NCBI GenBank assembly: GCA_002291945.1
Contig: DBAZ01000005.1
Coordinates: forward strand, 1-56,514
DNA: 56,514 bases
Origin: Tepidimonas sp. UBA997
GTDB taxonomy: Bacteria > Pseudomonadota > Gammaproteobacteria > Burkholderiales > Burkholderiaceae_C
Reading direction: 5' to 3'
The notes under the pieces are model-generated. The model was not told the origin of the DNA and did not search any database. It saw only the letters and a program-made list of their open reading frames with translations. This document shows, in pieces, positions 33,362-42,902 of the stretch (position 1 is the first letter of the stretch; each line of letters starts with the position of its first letter). The translations under genes and the position numbers were made by a program.

Positions 33362-34437
33362 GCCCGATGGATCATCACGCACCGATCGAGGCGCGCATGG
33401 ACTGGCTGTTCGAACTCGCCGAGCGACACGGCGCTGCGTTCCGGGGGCCGGAAACCTGGCTGGCGCGTCAACGTTACATGGCGGAGCACCCCACCGCCAT
33501 CGGTGCGCTCATGTGCATGGACGGCCGCGTCAATCTCTCGGTGGCAACCCAGACCCCTGCGGGCATCCTGATGCCGTTTCGCAATCTGGGCGGCATGTTC
33601 AACCTGGGCTGGCCGTATCTGGGTGAAATTCTCACGCATTACGTCCAGAGCATGGTGCAAAGCGGCCGACGGGTCCTGCTGCTGATCTCCTATCACTGGT
33701 CCAAGGGGGATGTGAAACGCGGTTGCGCCGGTTTCCACTACAACCGACAGGCCAGCATGGAACATGTCAGGGGGATTCGTGACCAGGTGTCCCACCTGTT
33801 CGGACAGGCGCACCAGACCGTCTATCCGCTGGTGTGCGGCTTCGAAACCGATCAGGAGTCACTGCTGCTGCATGGCCCTGGCGGGGGCACGCTGGATGTC
33901 GCCGAGCTGACCCACCACACGATCGACGAACTCGACCCGCCGCTGTCCGCCCTGCTGCCGGACCTGCCTGCGCCCATGCGCGCCGACCTGATCCCCTTAC
34001 TCAAAGGCAACTGGGCCCATGTGCAGGCGGTACGGGCACAAACCGCCCAGCGAGAACGTGATCTGGCCATCGAGCACCGTGAGTGGGTGATCTGCCTTGG
34101 CAGGGGCTTTGATTTCCTGCACACCCCCAACCTGGCACTCATCGTGGGTCCCTACAGCCCGGACCTGGCCCATCCCATTCGCACGGCCGCCCACATCATC
34201 GAAAGCAACATGCGGCACAACCGTATTCCAGACGATGGCTTTCTGTTGCTGGCATCGGTTCCCTACGAATCGATGGGCGTCGAACGCGCTCAGGCAGAAT
34301 TGAAAGCGCGCTTTCTGGAACGCTTTGCCGCCGATGTCGTTCGCGCTGCCTACCCTGAACTGGCTCAGCGCATGCATTCGAAAGTGGCCGTGCTAGACTG
34401 GTCGGCAAGGCGGCTGGAGCTGATCGCGCCCGCCTGA
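33349..34437 (+). CDS. CsoSCA-like (carboxysomal beta-type) carbonic anhydrase domain protein, stand-alone
   Basis: 362 residues. The motif CMDGR (C56, D58, R60) matches the Cys-x-Asp-x-Arg of beta-class carbonic anhydrases. Further on, H116 and C126 (YHWSKGDVKRGCAGF) provide the other zinc ligands with an unusual ten-residue His-Cys gap. That spacing resembles the carboxysome shell enzyme CsoSCA (C173, H242, C253 in Halothiobacillus) rather than the H-x2-C of ordinary beta enzymes. The C-terminal half (about 220-340, LALIVGPYSPDLAHPIRTAAHIIESN) could be the second, metal-free pseudo-repeat. No RuBisCO or shell genes are nearby. Its start overlaps mltB by 13 bp, and the hybrid kinase begins 20 bp after it. 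The family call is by motif only. Confidence 0.6.
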   Translation: METVSPMDHHAPIEARMDWLFELAERHGAAFRGPETWLARQRYMAEHPTAIGALMCMDGRVNLSVATQTPAGILMPFRNLGGMFNLGWPYLGEILTHYVQSMVQSGRRVLLLISYHWSKGDVKRGCAGFHYNRQASMEHVRGIRDQVSHLFGQAHQTVYPLVCGFETDQESLLLHGPGGGTLDVAELTHHTIDELDPPLSALLPDLPAPMRADLIPLLKGNWAHVQAVRAQTAQRERDLAIEHREWVICLGRGFDFLHTPNLALIVGPYSPDLAHPIRTAAHIIESNMRHNRIPDDGFLLLASVPYESMGVERAQAELKARFLERFAADVVRAAYPELAQRMHSKVAVLDWSARRLELIAPA

Positions 34438-34457
34438 CAACCACGGCCCTTGACTCG

Positions 34458-37400
34458 ATGTCACCCGCTCCAGACGCCCCACACACAACAAGCTGGCTCC
34501 TCTGGACGGGCTGGCCCCTGCTGGTGTTGCTGGTCGGCCTGTCCGCGACCGGATGGATCGGCTTGCGGTTGTCGGACTACCAAAATCACCGCGCCAATCG
34601 CCATTTCGCCGAATCCAGCGACCGGGCTCAGGACGGTGTCGTTGACGCATTGACGCGCAGCGGATTTTTGTTGCGCGGCCTCGCTGGCCTGGCCGTCTCC
34701 TCACTTTCGCCCGATGCTTCGGCTTTTGAGCGCTACGTCCGTTCCCGAGACTTGACGCGGGAGTTTCCCGGACTCCGCGGTGTGGCTGTGGCCTGGCGTG
34801 GCAAACCCACGAATGAGGGTGAACATGACCCGTTCAACCTCCAATGGCTCGTCCCTGCGTCGGCTGACGATCTCGCGGACTGGCAAGGTGTGAACCTTTG
34901 CGGCTCGTCCGTCTGGTGCGAATCGATTCGATGGAGCGCACGGGAACAGTCGTTATCGGCATTGCCCTGGTCAACCCCGTTCAGCGTCGATCCTTCAGCC
35001 GCGGGAACCTGGCTGGTCTGGCCGATTTACCGCACCGATCCTACCGCCCTGACGCCAGCGCAGCGCGAGGCAGCCCTGGTCGGGGTGGCAGCCGGACTGG
35101 TGCATCTGCCGCAAACGCTGACGCCACATCTGGACCACCTGTTGGGTCAGGAGGTTCACATCGCCTTGCTGGACCCGTCAACCCCGGCGACCCCCGTGTT
35201 GTTCAGCAGCTTGCTCCACAGGGACAACGAAAGGCCCGACGCCCGACCCGGTCAACGGCTGACGGAAAGCATGGTCTCCATAGGCGACACGCCCTTGCTG
35301 ATTCGCGTGCAGTCTTCCCGCATGCTGGACGAATCCGGGAATAAGGCCATCCTTTACGGGTTGATGGTGTCGGGAGTCTTGCTGACCATCATGCTGACCT
35401 TGCTCGTCGGCCTGCTGGGTCAGGCTCGGGCAAGGGCACTGCGGCGCGTTGACGCGATGACCCAGGACTTGTCGCGGCTGGCCACTGTGGCGCGGCGTAC
35501 GGTCAATGCCGTGATCATCACCGATGTGGCGGGGCGGGTGGTCTGGGCCAATGAAGCCACATTCCGCATGACCGGCTACAGCCTGAGCGAGTTGATGGGT
35601 CAGCGCCCTGGCACGCTTCTTCAATGCGAACAGACCGATGCGGCCGCCGTGCAACGCATCGGGGCCGCATTAATGCGGCAAGAGCCCATCCGCGAACAAT
35701 TGCTCAACCGCAGCAAGTCGGGTCGACTCTACTGGCTGGAACTGGACATCCAGCCCCTGCGCGAAGCGTCTGGCGAACTGACGGGCTACATGGCCGTCGA
35801 AACCGACATCACCGAAATCAAGCAACTGCTGGCGAACGTTCAGGAGGCTGAAAAAACCCTCCGTGGCGCGCTGGAGGCCTCCACCGACTGGTACTGGGAA
35901 ACCGACTCGGAACACATTTTCCGGCGCTTCGAAAGTGGCTCCCGGGAACGCTGGCAAGTGCTGCATGCCAGCGCACTGGATCGCAAGCGATGGGAGATTC
36001 CCGGTGTGCGCCTGCTCACGGGCAACTGGGCACAGCATCGAGAGCTGCTGGATGCCCACAAACCCTTCCGCGGGCTGGAATACGCGATCGAGCGACCGGG
36101 CGAAGCCATGGCCTACTACTCGATCAGCGGCTCCCCCGTGTTCGATGTGTTTGGCCATTTCATCGGTTATCGGGGAACGGGACGCGACATCACCGAACGC
36201 AGGCAACGCGAGGCCACGTTGGCGCAACTGGCCTGGGAACGCGGAGAGCGGGTCAAGGAAAACATGTGCCTGAGCCGCATCCTGGAAACCCTGCAGGACG
36301 ACACCCTGCCTCTGGATGCCCTGGCCCAGCAACTGGCGGACCTGATTCCCCCCGGCTGGATGGTCCCCGACGATACCTGCGTTCAGGTGCAGTTGGCCGG
36401 GATCGAGAAGTTCAGCCAAGGCTTTGCCCAAAGTCCGTGGCAACAGGCCGAAACCATCTGGCTGCATGACCAGCCTGTCGGTGAATTGGTGGTGTACCGG
36501 CGCATTCACACGCCTCAACTGTATTGCTCCGAGGCATTCCTGCACGAAGAAGCCGATTTGCTCAAACACATCGCCAGCCAGATTGGGCAGGCGCTGGCGC
36601 GTCGCCAGACCCTGCGTGAACTCCAAACCGCAAGGCAGGCCGCCGAAGCGGCCAGCTTGGCCAAAAGCCAGTTTGTGGCCAATATGAGCCACGAAATCCG
36701 CACACCCATGAATGCGGTCCTGGGTATGCTGCAGCTTCTGGGCCAGGCGCCTCAATCCACCCGACAAAAAGACTACACCCAGAAAGCAGAAAACGCTGCC
36801 CGCTCGCTGCTGGGCATCCTGAATGACATCCTGGATTTCTCCAAGGTCGAGGCCGGCAAGATGGAACTGGACCCCCAACCGGTGGACCTCGATGAGTTGC
36901 TCCAGGAACTGGGCGTCATCCTTTCAGCCAACCTGCTCGACAAGCCGGTGGAAATCATCTTCCAGATCGACCCTGCGGTTCCAGCCCGCGTGGTCGTGGA
37001 CCGCCTGCGCCTGTTGCAGATTCTGATCAATCTGGGGGGCAATGCCGTCAAATTCACCGAAGCGGGTCAGGTGGTGCTGGGCATCGCTGCCGCTCGCGCC
37101 TTGGACGCGCATGCGCAGCGGGCCTGCCTGCGTTTCAGTGTACGAGACACCGGCATCGGCATGTCGGCCGAGCAACTGAGCAAGATTTTTTCTGGCTTCA
37201 CCCAGGCCGAAGCGTCAACCACCCGACGCTACGGCGGCACCGGCCTGGGCGTGGTGATCAGCCAGCGTCTGGTGCGCTTGATGGGGAGTGAGCTGCACGT
37301 TCACAGCGAACCCGGTGCAGGAACCGAGTTCGCATTTGAGCTGGAACTGCCCCTGGATGGATCGGTGCCAGCACCCCCGCCCGATGAGTCCATGCCTGCG

Positions 37401-38804
37401 CTCAACGTACTCATCGTGGATGACCACCCCGTGGCACGTGCCACCCTTGTGGCCTATGCACAGCAGCAAGGCTGGCATGTGCTGCAAGCTGATTCCGGCC
37501 AGAGCGCCAACGCGCAACTGAGGCAGGCTCAAACGCAGTCGCAACCCTTGCACGCCCTGATTGTGGACTGGCCTTTGCGTGATCTGGATGGCGCGGACGC
37601 TCAATCGGCTTGGCAGTCTGCCTGGGAAGGCGAAGCCGCGCCCCCGATCGTGATGATGAGCCATCGCCATGGAGGCGCATCGACTCCGGGATCTGCGCTA
37701 GTCAAGCCGGTGACCCCGCAAATGCTGAGACATGCGGTACTTCAAGCCCTGCGGGCACCGGGGACACGACCCACCCCCCTGATGCCACCGAGCGTGCGCG
37801 TGCCCCCCCGTCTGGCAGGCGTGAAACTGCTGCTCGTGGAAGACAACCCGATCAATCAGCAAGTGGCTCAGGAATTGCTCGCGGTTGAAGGCGCAGAAAT
37901 CCACGTCGCTGAAAACGGGGCCCTGGGGGTAGAAACCGTGCTGGCCCACGAATCCACCGCCCGGCCGTTCGATCTGGTGTTGATGGACGTGCAGATGCCC
38001 GTGATGGACGGTCATCAAGCCACCCGGACCTTGCGCCAGACCCATGGCCTGAGCACGTTGCCGATCATCGCGATGACGGCCAACGCCATGGCCAGCGATC
38101 GACAAAGTGCACTTGACGTCGGCATGGATGACCACATCGGCAAGCCGTTTCAGATCGACCAGTTGGTGGTCCTCATCCAGCAATGGCGACGACCTGCGCC
38201 CCACCTCGGGCCGCCCGCGTCGATCGATGCCGAGACAGCGAGCGAGCGACTCGGCGGACATGTGAGTTTGTGGCAGCGCCTGTTCCAGGACGCGTTGGAA
38301 CCGATCGATGCCGAACTTCAACAGTGGCAGCGGGACGTGCACGTCGGTGACTGGGTGTCGGCACGCCGACGCATGCACAGCCTCAGAGGAGTGGCGGCGA
38401 CTGTGGGGGCGCTGGCGTTGAGTCAGGCTGCCCAGGCTTTGGAGACCATCGATGGCGCAACACCCGCCGACCAACTTCGGCAGGCTTATGAAGCCTTACA
38501 GAAATCTGTCGAGCGTACGCGGCAAGACTGGCGCATCCACCCCCTGCACCCTGCAGACGCCAGCCCCGCGCAGGCCCCTGAGCTGCCGGTGGAGCGCTCC
38601 CATTTGTCCGCCACCGAGCTCCGTCTGTTGCGGGACCTGATGGCGGCACTCGACAACGCTGACTTGCAGGCTTTGTCCCTGCTGGATCAATTGATCAACC
38701 TGGAGCCGGCCCATGCCCAGCACTGGGAGCCCTTGCGACGCGCCGTCATGAGGATGGACTTTGCAGTGGCCCTGGATCACTGCAGGGCATTGACATCCTC
38801 CTGA
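34458..38804 (+). CDS. CHASE-PAS hybrid sensor histidine kinase with two receiver domains and Hpt
   Basis: 1448 residues, inner membrane. Domain order: TM1 (about 14-38); periplasmic CHASE-type sensor (about 60-290); TM2 (298-322); PAS1 (about 338-455) and PAS2 (462-582); a GAF-like region (600-715); HisKA with phospho-accepting H745 (FVANMSHEIRTP); HATPase (N-box near 858-866, DTGIG 897-901, GGTGLG 926-931); REC1 with D988/D989, D1037 and K1083; REC2 with E1128/D1129, D1177 and K1229; Hpt with H1307 in MHSLRGVAATVGA. All phosphorelay residues are present, so a complete His-Asp-His-type relay is expected. No separate output regulator is encoded nearby. It begins 20 bp after the carbonic-anhydrase-like gene. 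Confidence 0.93.
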   Translation: MSPAPDAPHTTSWLLWTGWPLLVLLVGLSATGWIGLRLSDYQNHRANRHFAESSDRAQDGVVDALTRSGFLLRGLAGLAVSSLSPDASAFERYVRSRDLTREFPGLRGVAVAWRGKPTNEGEHDPFNLQWLVPASADDLADWQGVNLCGSSVWCESIRWSAREQSLSALPWSTPFSVDPSAAGTWLVWPIYRTDPTALTPAQREAALVGVAAGLVHLPQTLTPHLDHLLGQEVHIALLDPSTPATPVLFSSLLHRDNERPDARPGQRLTESMVSIGDTPLLIRVQSSRMLDESGNKAILYGLMVSGVLLTIMLTLLVGLLGQARARALRRVDAMTQDLSRLATVARRTVNAVIITDVAGRVVWANEATFRMTGYSLSELMGQRPGTLLQCEQTDAAAVQRIGAALMRQEPIREQLLNRSKSGRLYWLELDIQPLREASGELTGYMAVETDITEIKQLLANVQEAEKTLRGALEASTDWYWETDSEHIFRRFESGSRERWQVLHASALDRKRWEIPGVRLLTGNWAQHRELLDAHKPFRGLEYAIERPGEAMAYYSISGSPVFDVFGHFIGYRGTGRDITERRQREATLAQLAWERGERVKENMCLSRILETLQDDTLPLDALAQQLADLIPPGWMVPDDTCVQVQLAGIEKFSQGFAQSPWQQAETIWLHDQPVGELVVYRRIHTPQLYCSEAFLHEEADLLKHIASQIGQALARRQTLRELQTARQAAEAASLAKSQFVANMSHEIRTPMNAVLGMLQLLGQAPQSTRQKDYTQKAENAARSLLGILNDILDFSKVEAGKMELDPQPVDLDELLQELGVILSANLLDKPVEIIFQIDPAVPARVVVDRLRLLQILINLGGNAVKFTEAGQVVLGIAAARALDAHAQRACLRFSVRDTGIGMSAEQLSKIFSGFTQAEASTTRRYGGTGLGVVISQRLVRLMGSELHVHSEPGAGTEFAFELELPLDGSVPAPPPDESMPALNVLIVDDHPVARATLVAYAQQQGWHVLQADSGQSANAQLRQAQTQSQPLHALIVDWPLRDLDGADAQSAWQSAWEGEAAPPIVMMSHRHGGASTPGSALVKPVTPQMLRHAVLQALRAPGTRPTPLMPPSVRVPPRLAGVKLLLVEDNPINQQVAQELLAVEGAEIHVAENGALGVETVLAHESTARPFDLVLMDVQMPVMDGHQATRTLRQTHGLSTLPIIAMTANAMASDRQSALDVGMDDHIGKPFQIDQLVVLIQQWRRPAPHLGPPASIDAETASERLGGHVSLWQRLFQDALEPIDAELQQWQRDVHVGDWVSARRRMHSLRGVAATVGALALSQAAQALETIDGATPADQLRQAYEALQKSVERTRQDWRIHPLHPADASPAQAPELPVERSHLSATELRLLRDLMAALDNADLQALSLLDQLINLEPAHAQHWEPLRRAVMRMDFAVALDHCRALTSS

Positions 38805-38822
38805 GATTGTGCCCGGGGCGTG

Positions 38823-39227
38823 TCAGGCCAGCCGAACCGGTTGCCCGGATGGGTCAAACGGCAAATACCCGCCCAACTGCCCGGCCTGTATGCCTGCCAC
38901 CATCTGTTCGAGAGCCACGTCGATCTGACTGGCAACCAAGGCCTGGCCCGGGCGAGAACCGAGCGCAGCGACAAACATCAGGTCCCAGGTCTGACCGAGA
39001 GCGGCGGCCTCGGCTTGCAGGGCTGTGAAACTGGACAGTTCGTCGGCCTCCTTGTCAACGCAGAAAGCGGGAGCGAGTGCACCACCCACGCCTTGCTCGA
39101 AAGTCCGTCGTTGGGCCTCAGTGGCGTCGTCCGGGAGTTCGGCGCGGGCAAATACCACCAGCAAGCGCTGGCGGGTGGGCTGGGCGCGGGCCAGGGTCAG
39201 CAGGTCATCAAAGTGTTCAATGTTCAT
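38823..39227 (-). CDS. Small protein linked to class II ribonucleotide reductase
   Basis: 134 residues, soluble, no signal peptide or membrane segment. It starts MNIEHFDDLLTLARAQPTRQRLLVVFARAELPDDATEAQ and contains LSSFTALQAEAAALGQTWDLMFVAAL and GYLPFDPSGQPVRLA. I recall homologues of this size lying next to the B12-dependent ribonucleotide reductase gene in Burkholderiales and carrying the uninformative name ribonucleotide reductase subunit alpha. No catalytic motif is evident. It starts 19 bp after the nrdJ stop, so co-transcription is likely, and it converges with the hybrid kinase stop (18 bp apart). Confidence 0.75.
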   Translation of the reverse strand: MNIEHFDDLLTLARAQPTRQRLLVVFARAELPDDATEAQRRTFEQGVGGALAPAFCVDKEADELSSFTALQAEAAALGQTWDLMFVAALGSRPGQALVASQIDVALEQMVAGIQAGQLGGYLPFDPSGQPVRLA

Positions 39228-39246
39228 GCGACGGTTTTTCTACAGC

Positions 39247-41697
39247 TCAGCCGCACACACCCACATGACCGCAGGCGGTGCAGTAATCGCAACCGTCTCT
39301 TCGGATCATGGCGTGAGCCCCGCATTCGGGGCACTTTTTGCCAGCGATCACCCCCGCCTCGACAGTGGCACGAATGCCCTGCATGGCAGCCGCATCGGCA
39401 GCAAGCTGAGGCTGGCTGGGTGGTTGCTGCCGGTGGGCAATGAGGTTCTGGATAGCATAGGCCACGGCAGCCACTTCGGAGTCATGCCAGAGTGGGATGC
39501 GTGCGCCATCGTCACGCCGTTTTTCACCGAAACGCACCGGGCCACGATCCCAAGCCACCTTGCGCATGTCGGCCAAGGCGCGTTCCAGGAACCCGCCACG
39601 GGCCGCGAGTGACAGCAGCCGCATGCTGGAGGTGATCCATTGCTGGGACTCACCGCTCTGGCCGACCGGCATGAAAAACTCGATGGCACGCTCCACCGTG
39701 CCCTGACCGTCTGCCGTGGGAACAGGCAGGAACGACACAATCAGGTAGAGGGTTTTCGGACCTTCGTGCGTCCAGTATTCGATTTTTTCGGCCACCGCAT
39801 TCAACGCCCCCCGGGGTCGGCTTTCAATCACCACCCGCATGGGATCGGGCAGCGCGGCGGGGGCTGCGGGCATGGCAGCCACCTCGACCGGCTTGACTTC
39901 CAGCACCGCACCCAGGATGCTGTTGGGCCGGTAGGTGGCCAACCCCTTGAGGCAAGCCTTCCAAGCCTGGAGGTACAGCCCCTTGAAGTCGTCGTACGGG
40001 TAATCTGCCGACACATTCACCGTTTTGGAAATCGCGGTATCGATGAAGGGTTGCACCGCCTCCATCATGGCGATGTGGTCTGAAGCGGCCATGTCGAGCG
40101 CACTCACAAACGCATCCGGCAACGGTGCGTCCGGGCCCTTGAGGGTACGGAATACCCGCCACGCGTGGTCATGCACCTCGTATTCGGTCCGGCTGCCATC
40201 GGCCTCGCGCTTCTTGCGCGTGTAGGCCCAAGAAAAAGCCGGCTCGATGCCGTTGGAGGCATTGTCGGCGAAGGCCAAGCTCACGGTTCCGGTCGGGGCA
40301 ATCGAGAGCAGGTGGCTGTTGCGTATGCCGTGGCAGCGTATGCGCGCCTGCAAGTCCTGTGGCAGGCGGCTGGCAAAGGTGCCTGGCTCGAGGTAATGGA
40401 CGGCGTCAAAACGAGGGAATGCACCCTTTTCAGCGGCGAGGTCCACGGAGGCGTGATAAGCCGCGTTGCGCATGCTTTCGGCGATCTGGCGCGCCATGGC
40501 CCGACCTTCGGCCGCGTCGTAACGCAGACCCAGCATGACCAGCGCATCGCCTAGGCCGGTAAAGCCCACACCGATGCGCCGCTTGGCCTGCGCTTCGGCC
40601 TGCTGCTGCGGCAGCGGCCAGTGGGTGATGTCGAGCACATTGTCGAGCGCACGCACCTGAAGCGCTACGCATTCGCAAAAAGCGTCCACATCGAACCGCG
40701 CCTGCCCGCCTTCATCAAACGGATGCCGCACGAAGCGCGTGAGGATGATGGGGCCGAGGTCGCAGCAGCCGTAGGGCGGCAGGGGTTGCTCGCCGCAGGG
40801 ATTCGTCGCCTCGATGGACTCGATGGCACGCAGGTTGTTGTCGCGGTGGATGTTGTCGAGGAACAGGATGCCCGGCTCGGCAAAGTCGTACGCCGAACGC
40901 ATGATGGTGTCCCACAGTTCGGTCGCGGGCAGGGTCTGGTACACCCACAGACCATCGTCGCGCTGGCGGGCACCGCGACGCAGCAGATCTTCGGCTGGTC
41001 GGGCCTTGTGCACCAGTTCCCAACTGGCCTTGTGTCCCACGGCATGCATGAAAGCGTCGGACACAGCCACCGACACATTGAAATTGTTCCATCGCCCAGG
41101 GGTGCGTTTGGCGGTGATGAACGCCATCACATCCGGGTGGTCGATGCGCAACACACCCATCTGGGCACCACGTCGTGCGCCGGCACTTTCCACCGTGGCG
41201 CATGACTGGTCGAACACATTGATGTAGCTGCACGGCCCGGATGCAGTGGATGCCGTGCCCTTGACCTCCGCCCCTTGGGGACGAATGCGCGAAAAGTCAT
41301 AACCCACGCCACCGCCACGCCGCATGGTTTCGGCGGCCTCCCGCAGGGCCTCGTAAATGCCAGGGTAGCCATCGTCGTCTTGACCCTGGATGCAATCCCC
41401 CACGGGCTGCACAAAACAGTTGATGAGCGTAGCCCGAATGCCGGTGCCCGCAGCACTCATGATGCGTCCGGCACCGATCGCACCCTTTTGCAGGTTGGCG
41501 CGGAAGCGCTGTTGCCAAGCGTCCCTCAGTTCGGGGCGTTCTGCACTGGCGAGTGCCTGGGCGACACGATCGAAAAGCGCGGACTCGTTGTGCTCGCCGG
41601 TTTTCAGATACTTTTCATGCAAGACATCATTGCTGATCGGCTGGCGCGGCAAATCCACCAACGTGGCCAGTCCGACCGGGTTGGCGCGGCGGTTCAT
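39247..41697 (-). CDS. nrdJ: Adenosylcobalamin-dependent (class II) ribonucleoside-diphosphate reductase
   Basis: 816 residues. It reduces ribonucleotides to deoxyribonucleotides without oxygen, using an adenosylcobalamin-derived thiyl radical. Signatures include TLINCFVQPVGDCIQG (about 74-89), GGGVGYDFSRIRPQGA, ATNPCGEQPLPPYGCCDLG with the substrate-site cysteine, and SIAPTGTVSLAFADNASNGIEPAF. The C-terminus carries a CxxC...CxxC zinc ribbon (KKCPECGAHAMIRRDG then CDYCTACGHVGVCG) with the mobile reducing cysteines. The ATG at 41697 overlaps the upstream NMO stop as ATGA; an in-frame GTG eight codons earlier is less likely. Confidence 0.93.
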   Translation of the reverse strand: MNRRANPVGLATLVDLPRQPISNDVLHEKYLKTGEHNESALFDRVAQALASAERPELRDAWQQRFRANLQKGAIGAGRIMSAAGTGIRATLINCFVQPVGDCIQGQDDDGYPGIYEALREAAETMRRGGGVGYDFSRIRPQGAEVKGTASTASGPCSYINVFDQSCATVESAGARRGAQMGVLRIDHPDVMAFITAKRTPGRWNNFNVSVAVSDAFMHAVGHKASWELVHKARPAEDLLRRGARQRDDGLWVYQTLPATELWDTIMRSAYDFAEPGILFLDNIHRDNNLRAIESIEATNPCGEQPLPPYGCCDLGPIILTRFVRHPFDEGGQARFDVDAFCECVALQVRALDNVLDITHWPLPQQQAEAQAKRRIGVGFTGLGDALVMLGLRYDAAEGRAMARQIAESMRNAAYHASVDLAAEKGAFPRFDAVHYLEPGTFASRLPQDLQARIRCHGIRNSHLLSIAPTGTVSLAFADNASNGIEPAFSWAYTRKKREADGSRTEYEVHDHAWRVFRTLKGPDAPLPDAFVSALDMAASDHIAMMEAVQPFIDTAISKTVNVSADYPYDDFKGLYLQAWKACLKGLATYRPNSILGAVLEVKPVEVAAMPAAPAALPDPMRVVIESRPRGALNAVAEKIEYWTHEGPKTLYLIVSFLPVPTADGQGTVERAIEFFMPVGQSGESQQWITSSMRLLSLAARGGFLERALADMRKVAWDRGPVRFGEKRRDDGARIPLWHDSEVAAVAYAIQNLIAHRQQPPSQPQLAADAAAMQGIRATVEAGVIAGKKCPECGAHAMIRRDGCDYCTACGHVGVCG

Positions 41698-42902
41698 ACG
41701 GCATCCAGTTCCTGCAGCCACAGGGCGCGTGGGTCATGCTCGACGCCGTGGCGCACACCGTGGAGCAGCCAGTTCATGAGGTCGGCCACCGGGCGTATCT
41801 GCTGCCCAAAAGGCAAGGGCCCGGCGCCACGGAAAAACAGGCCCCGCTCGGCATCGCCCTGCATGGCGTGACCGAGTTGCTGATCGATGCAGAACTGCCC
41901 CATGTCGGGCCTGCCATCGCGCAGGCCACAATGCAACAGGCAGTCAAACGCCATGTTGCAGCGCTTCTTGACGTGGGCCACCGCCTTGAGTTGCGGCTCC
42001 ACACGCAGGTATTTGTCGAGCCAGTGGTTGCGCACGCCACGCGCCGGCAGACCAGCCACACTGATGAACTCCACCAGATCGCGGGGCCGTGCGTGTGCCA
42101 GCATTTGCTTGAACACCAGGTCGGCGTCGCACTCTTCGGTCACGGCAAAGGCGGTGCCCAACTGCACCGCGCTCGCTCCCAAGGCCTGCAGGCGCAAGAG
42201 GTCGTCGCGGCCATAGACACCACCCGCAGCAATCAGCGGGATGTGCTTTTCTATGCCTGCCGACCTGAAGAAAGCCAGCACCTCGGGAATCACCACCTCG
42301 AAGTCAAAACGCGGATCCCGAAGATCGCTCACCTTCGCAGCCCCTAGGTGGCCACCTGCAAGCCGCGGGTGCTCGATCACGATCGCATCGGGCAGGCGCC
42401 CTTTTTTTTCCCATTTGCGCACCAGCAGTTGCACGCCGCGAGCATCCGACAGGATGGGGATGAGGCCCACTTGGGGGTGGTCTTTGGCGAGTTCGGGCAG
42501 ATCCAGCGGCAGCCCGGCCCCCACCACCAAGGCATCCACCCCACAGGCCAAGGACTGCTGCACATGGGCCCCGTAGGCACTGATCGCCTTCATCACATTG
42601 ACCGCGATCAGGCCCTTGCCCTGTGCCAGTTGGCGAGCCAGCGCGACTTCGCGGCGCAGGGCTTCCAGGTTGGCGGCATCGATGCGCTCTTTGGCATCCG
42701 GCTCGTCGGTCAGGTGCGCCGTGGCGTCCATCAGGTCGGCATGTTTGCGCCGCAAGTCCACGGACGACAACGTACCCACGGCACCCAAGCCCGCCACGGT
42801 ACCGGCAAGCCGCCCGGCAGAGACCGCTACCCCCATCCCGCCCTGCACCACAGGCAGCAGGGTCTTGCCCAGGAGTTCCAACGGGGTCACATCTTCCGAC
42901 AT
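41694..42902 (-). CDS. Nitronate monooxygenase family flavoprotein (400-residue form)
   Basis: 402 residues, an FMN TIM-barrel related to NMO and 2-nitropropane dioxygenase. PVVQGGMGVAVSAGRLAGTVA at the N-terminus, ALVVGAGLPLDLPELAKDH, and AAGGVYGRDDLLRLQALGASAVQLGTAF (about 260-287) are family landmarks. A Cys-containing C-terminal extension (KKRCNMAFDCLLHCGLRDG, then FCIDQQLGHAMQGD) distinguishes it from the 317-residue NMO at 21672. The start at 42902 (MSEDVTPLELLG) is favoured over an extension of 14 residues. It is translationally coupled (ATGA) to nrdJ. Substrate unknown. Confidence 0.86.
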   Translation of the reverse strand: MSEDVTPLELLGKTLLPVVQGGMGVAVSAGRLAGTVAGLGAVGTLSSVDLRRKHADLMDATAHLTDEPDAKERIDAANLEALRREVALARQLAQGKGLIAVNVMKAISAYGAHVQQSLACGVDALVVGAGLPLDLPELAKDHPQVGLIPILSDARGVQLLVRKWEKKGRLPDAIVIEHPRLAGGHLGAAKVSDLRDPRFDFEVVIPEVLAFFRSAGIEKHIPLIAAGGVYGRDDLLRLQALGASAVQLGTAFAVTEECDADLVFKQMLAHARPRDLVEFISVAGLPARGVRNHWLDKYLRVEPQLKAVAHVKKRCNMAFDCLLHCGLRDGRPDMGQFCIDQQLGHAMQGDAERGLFFRGAGPLPFGQQIRPVADLMNWLLHGVRHGVEHDPRALWLQELDAV

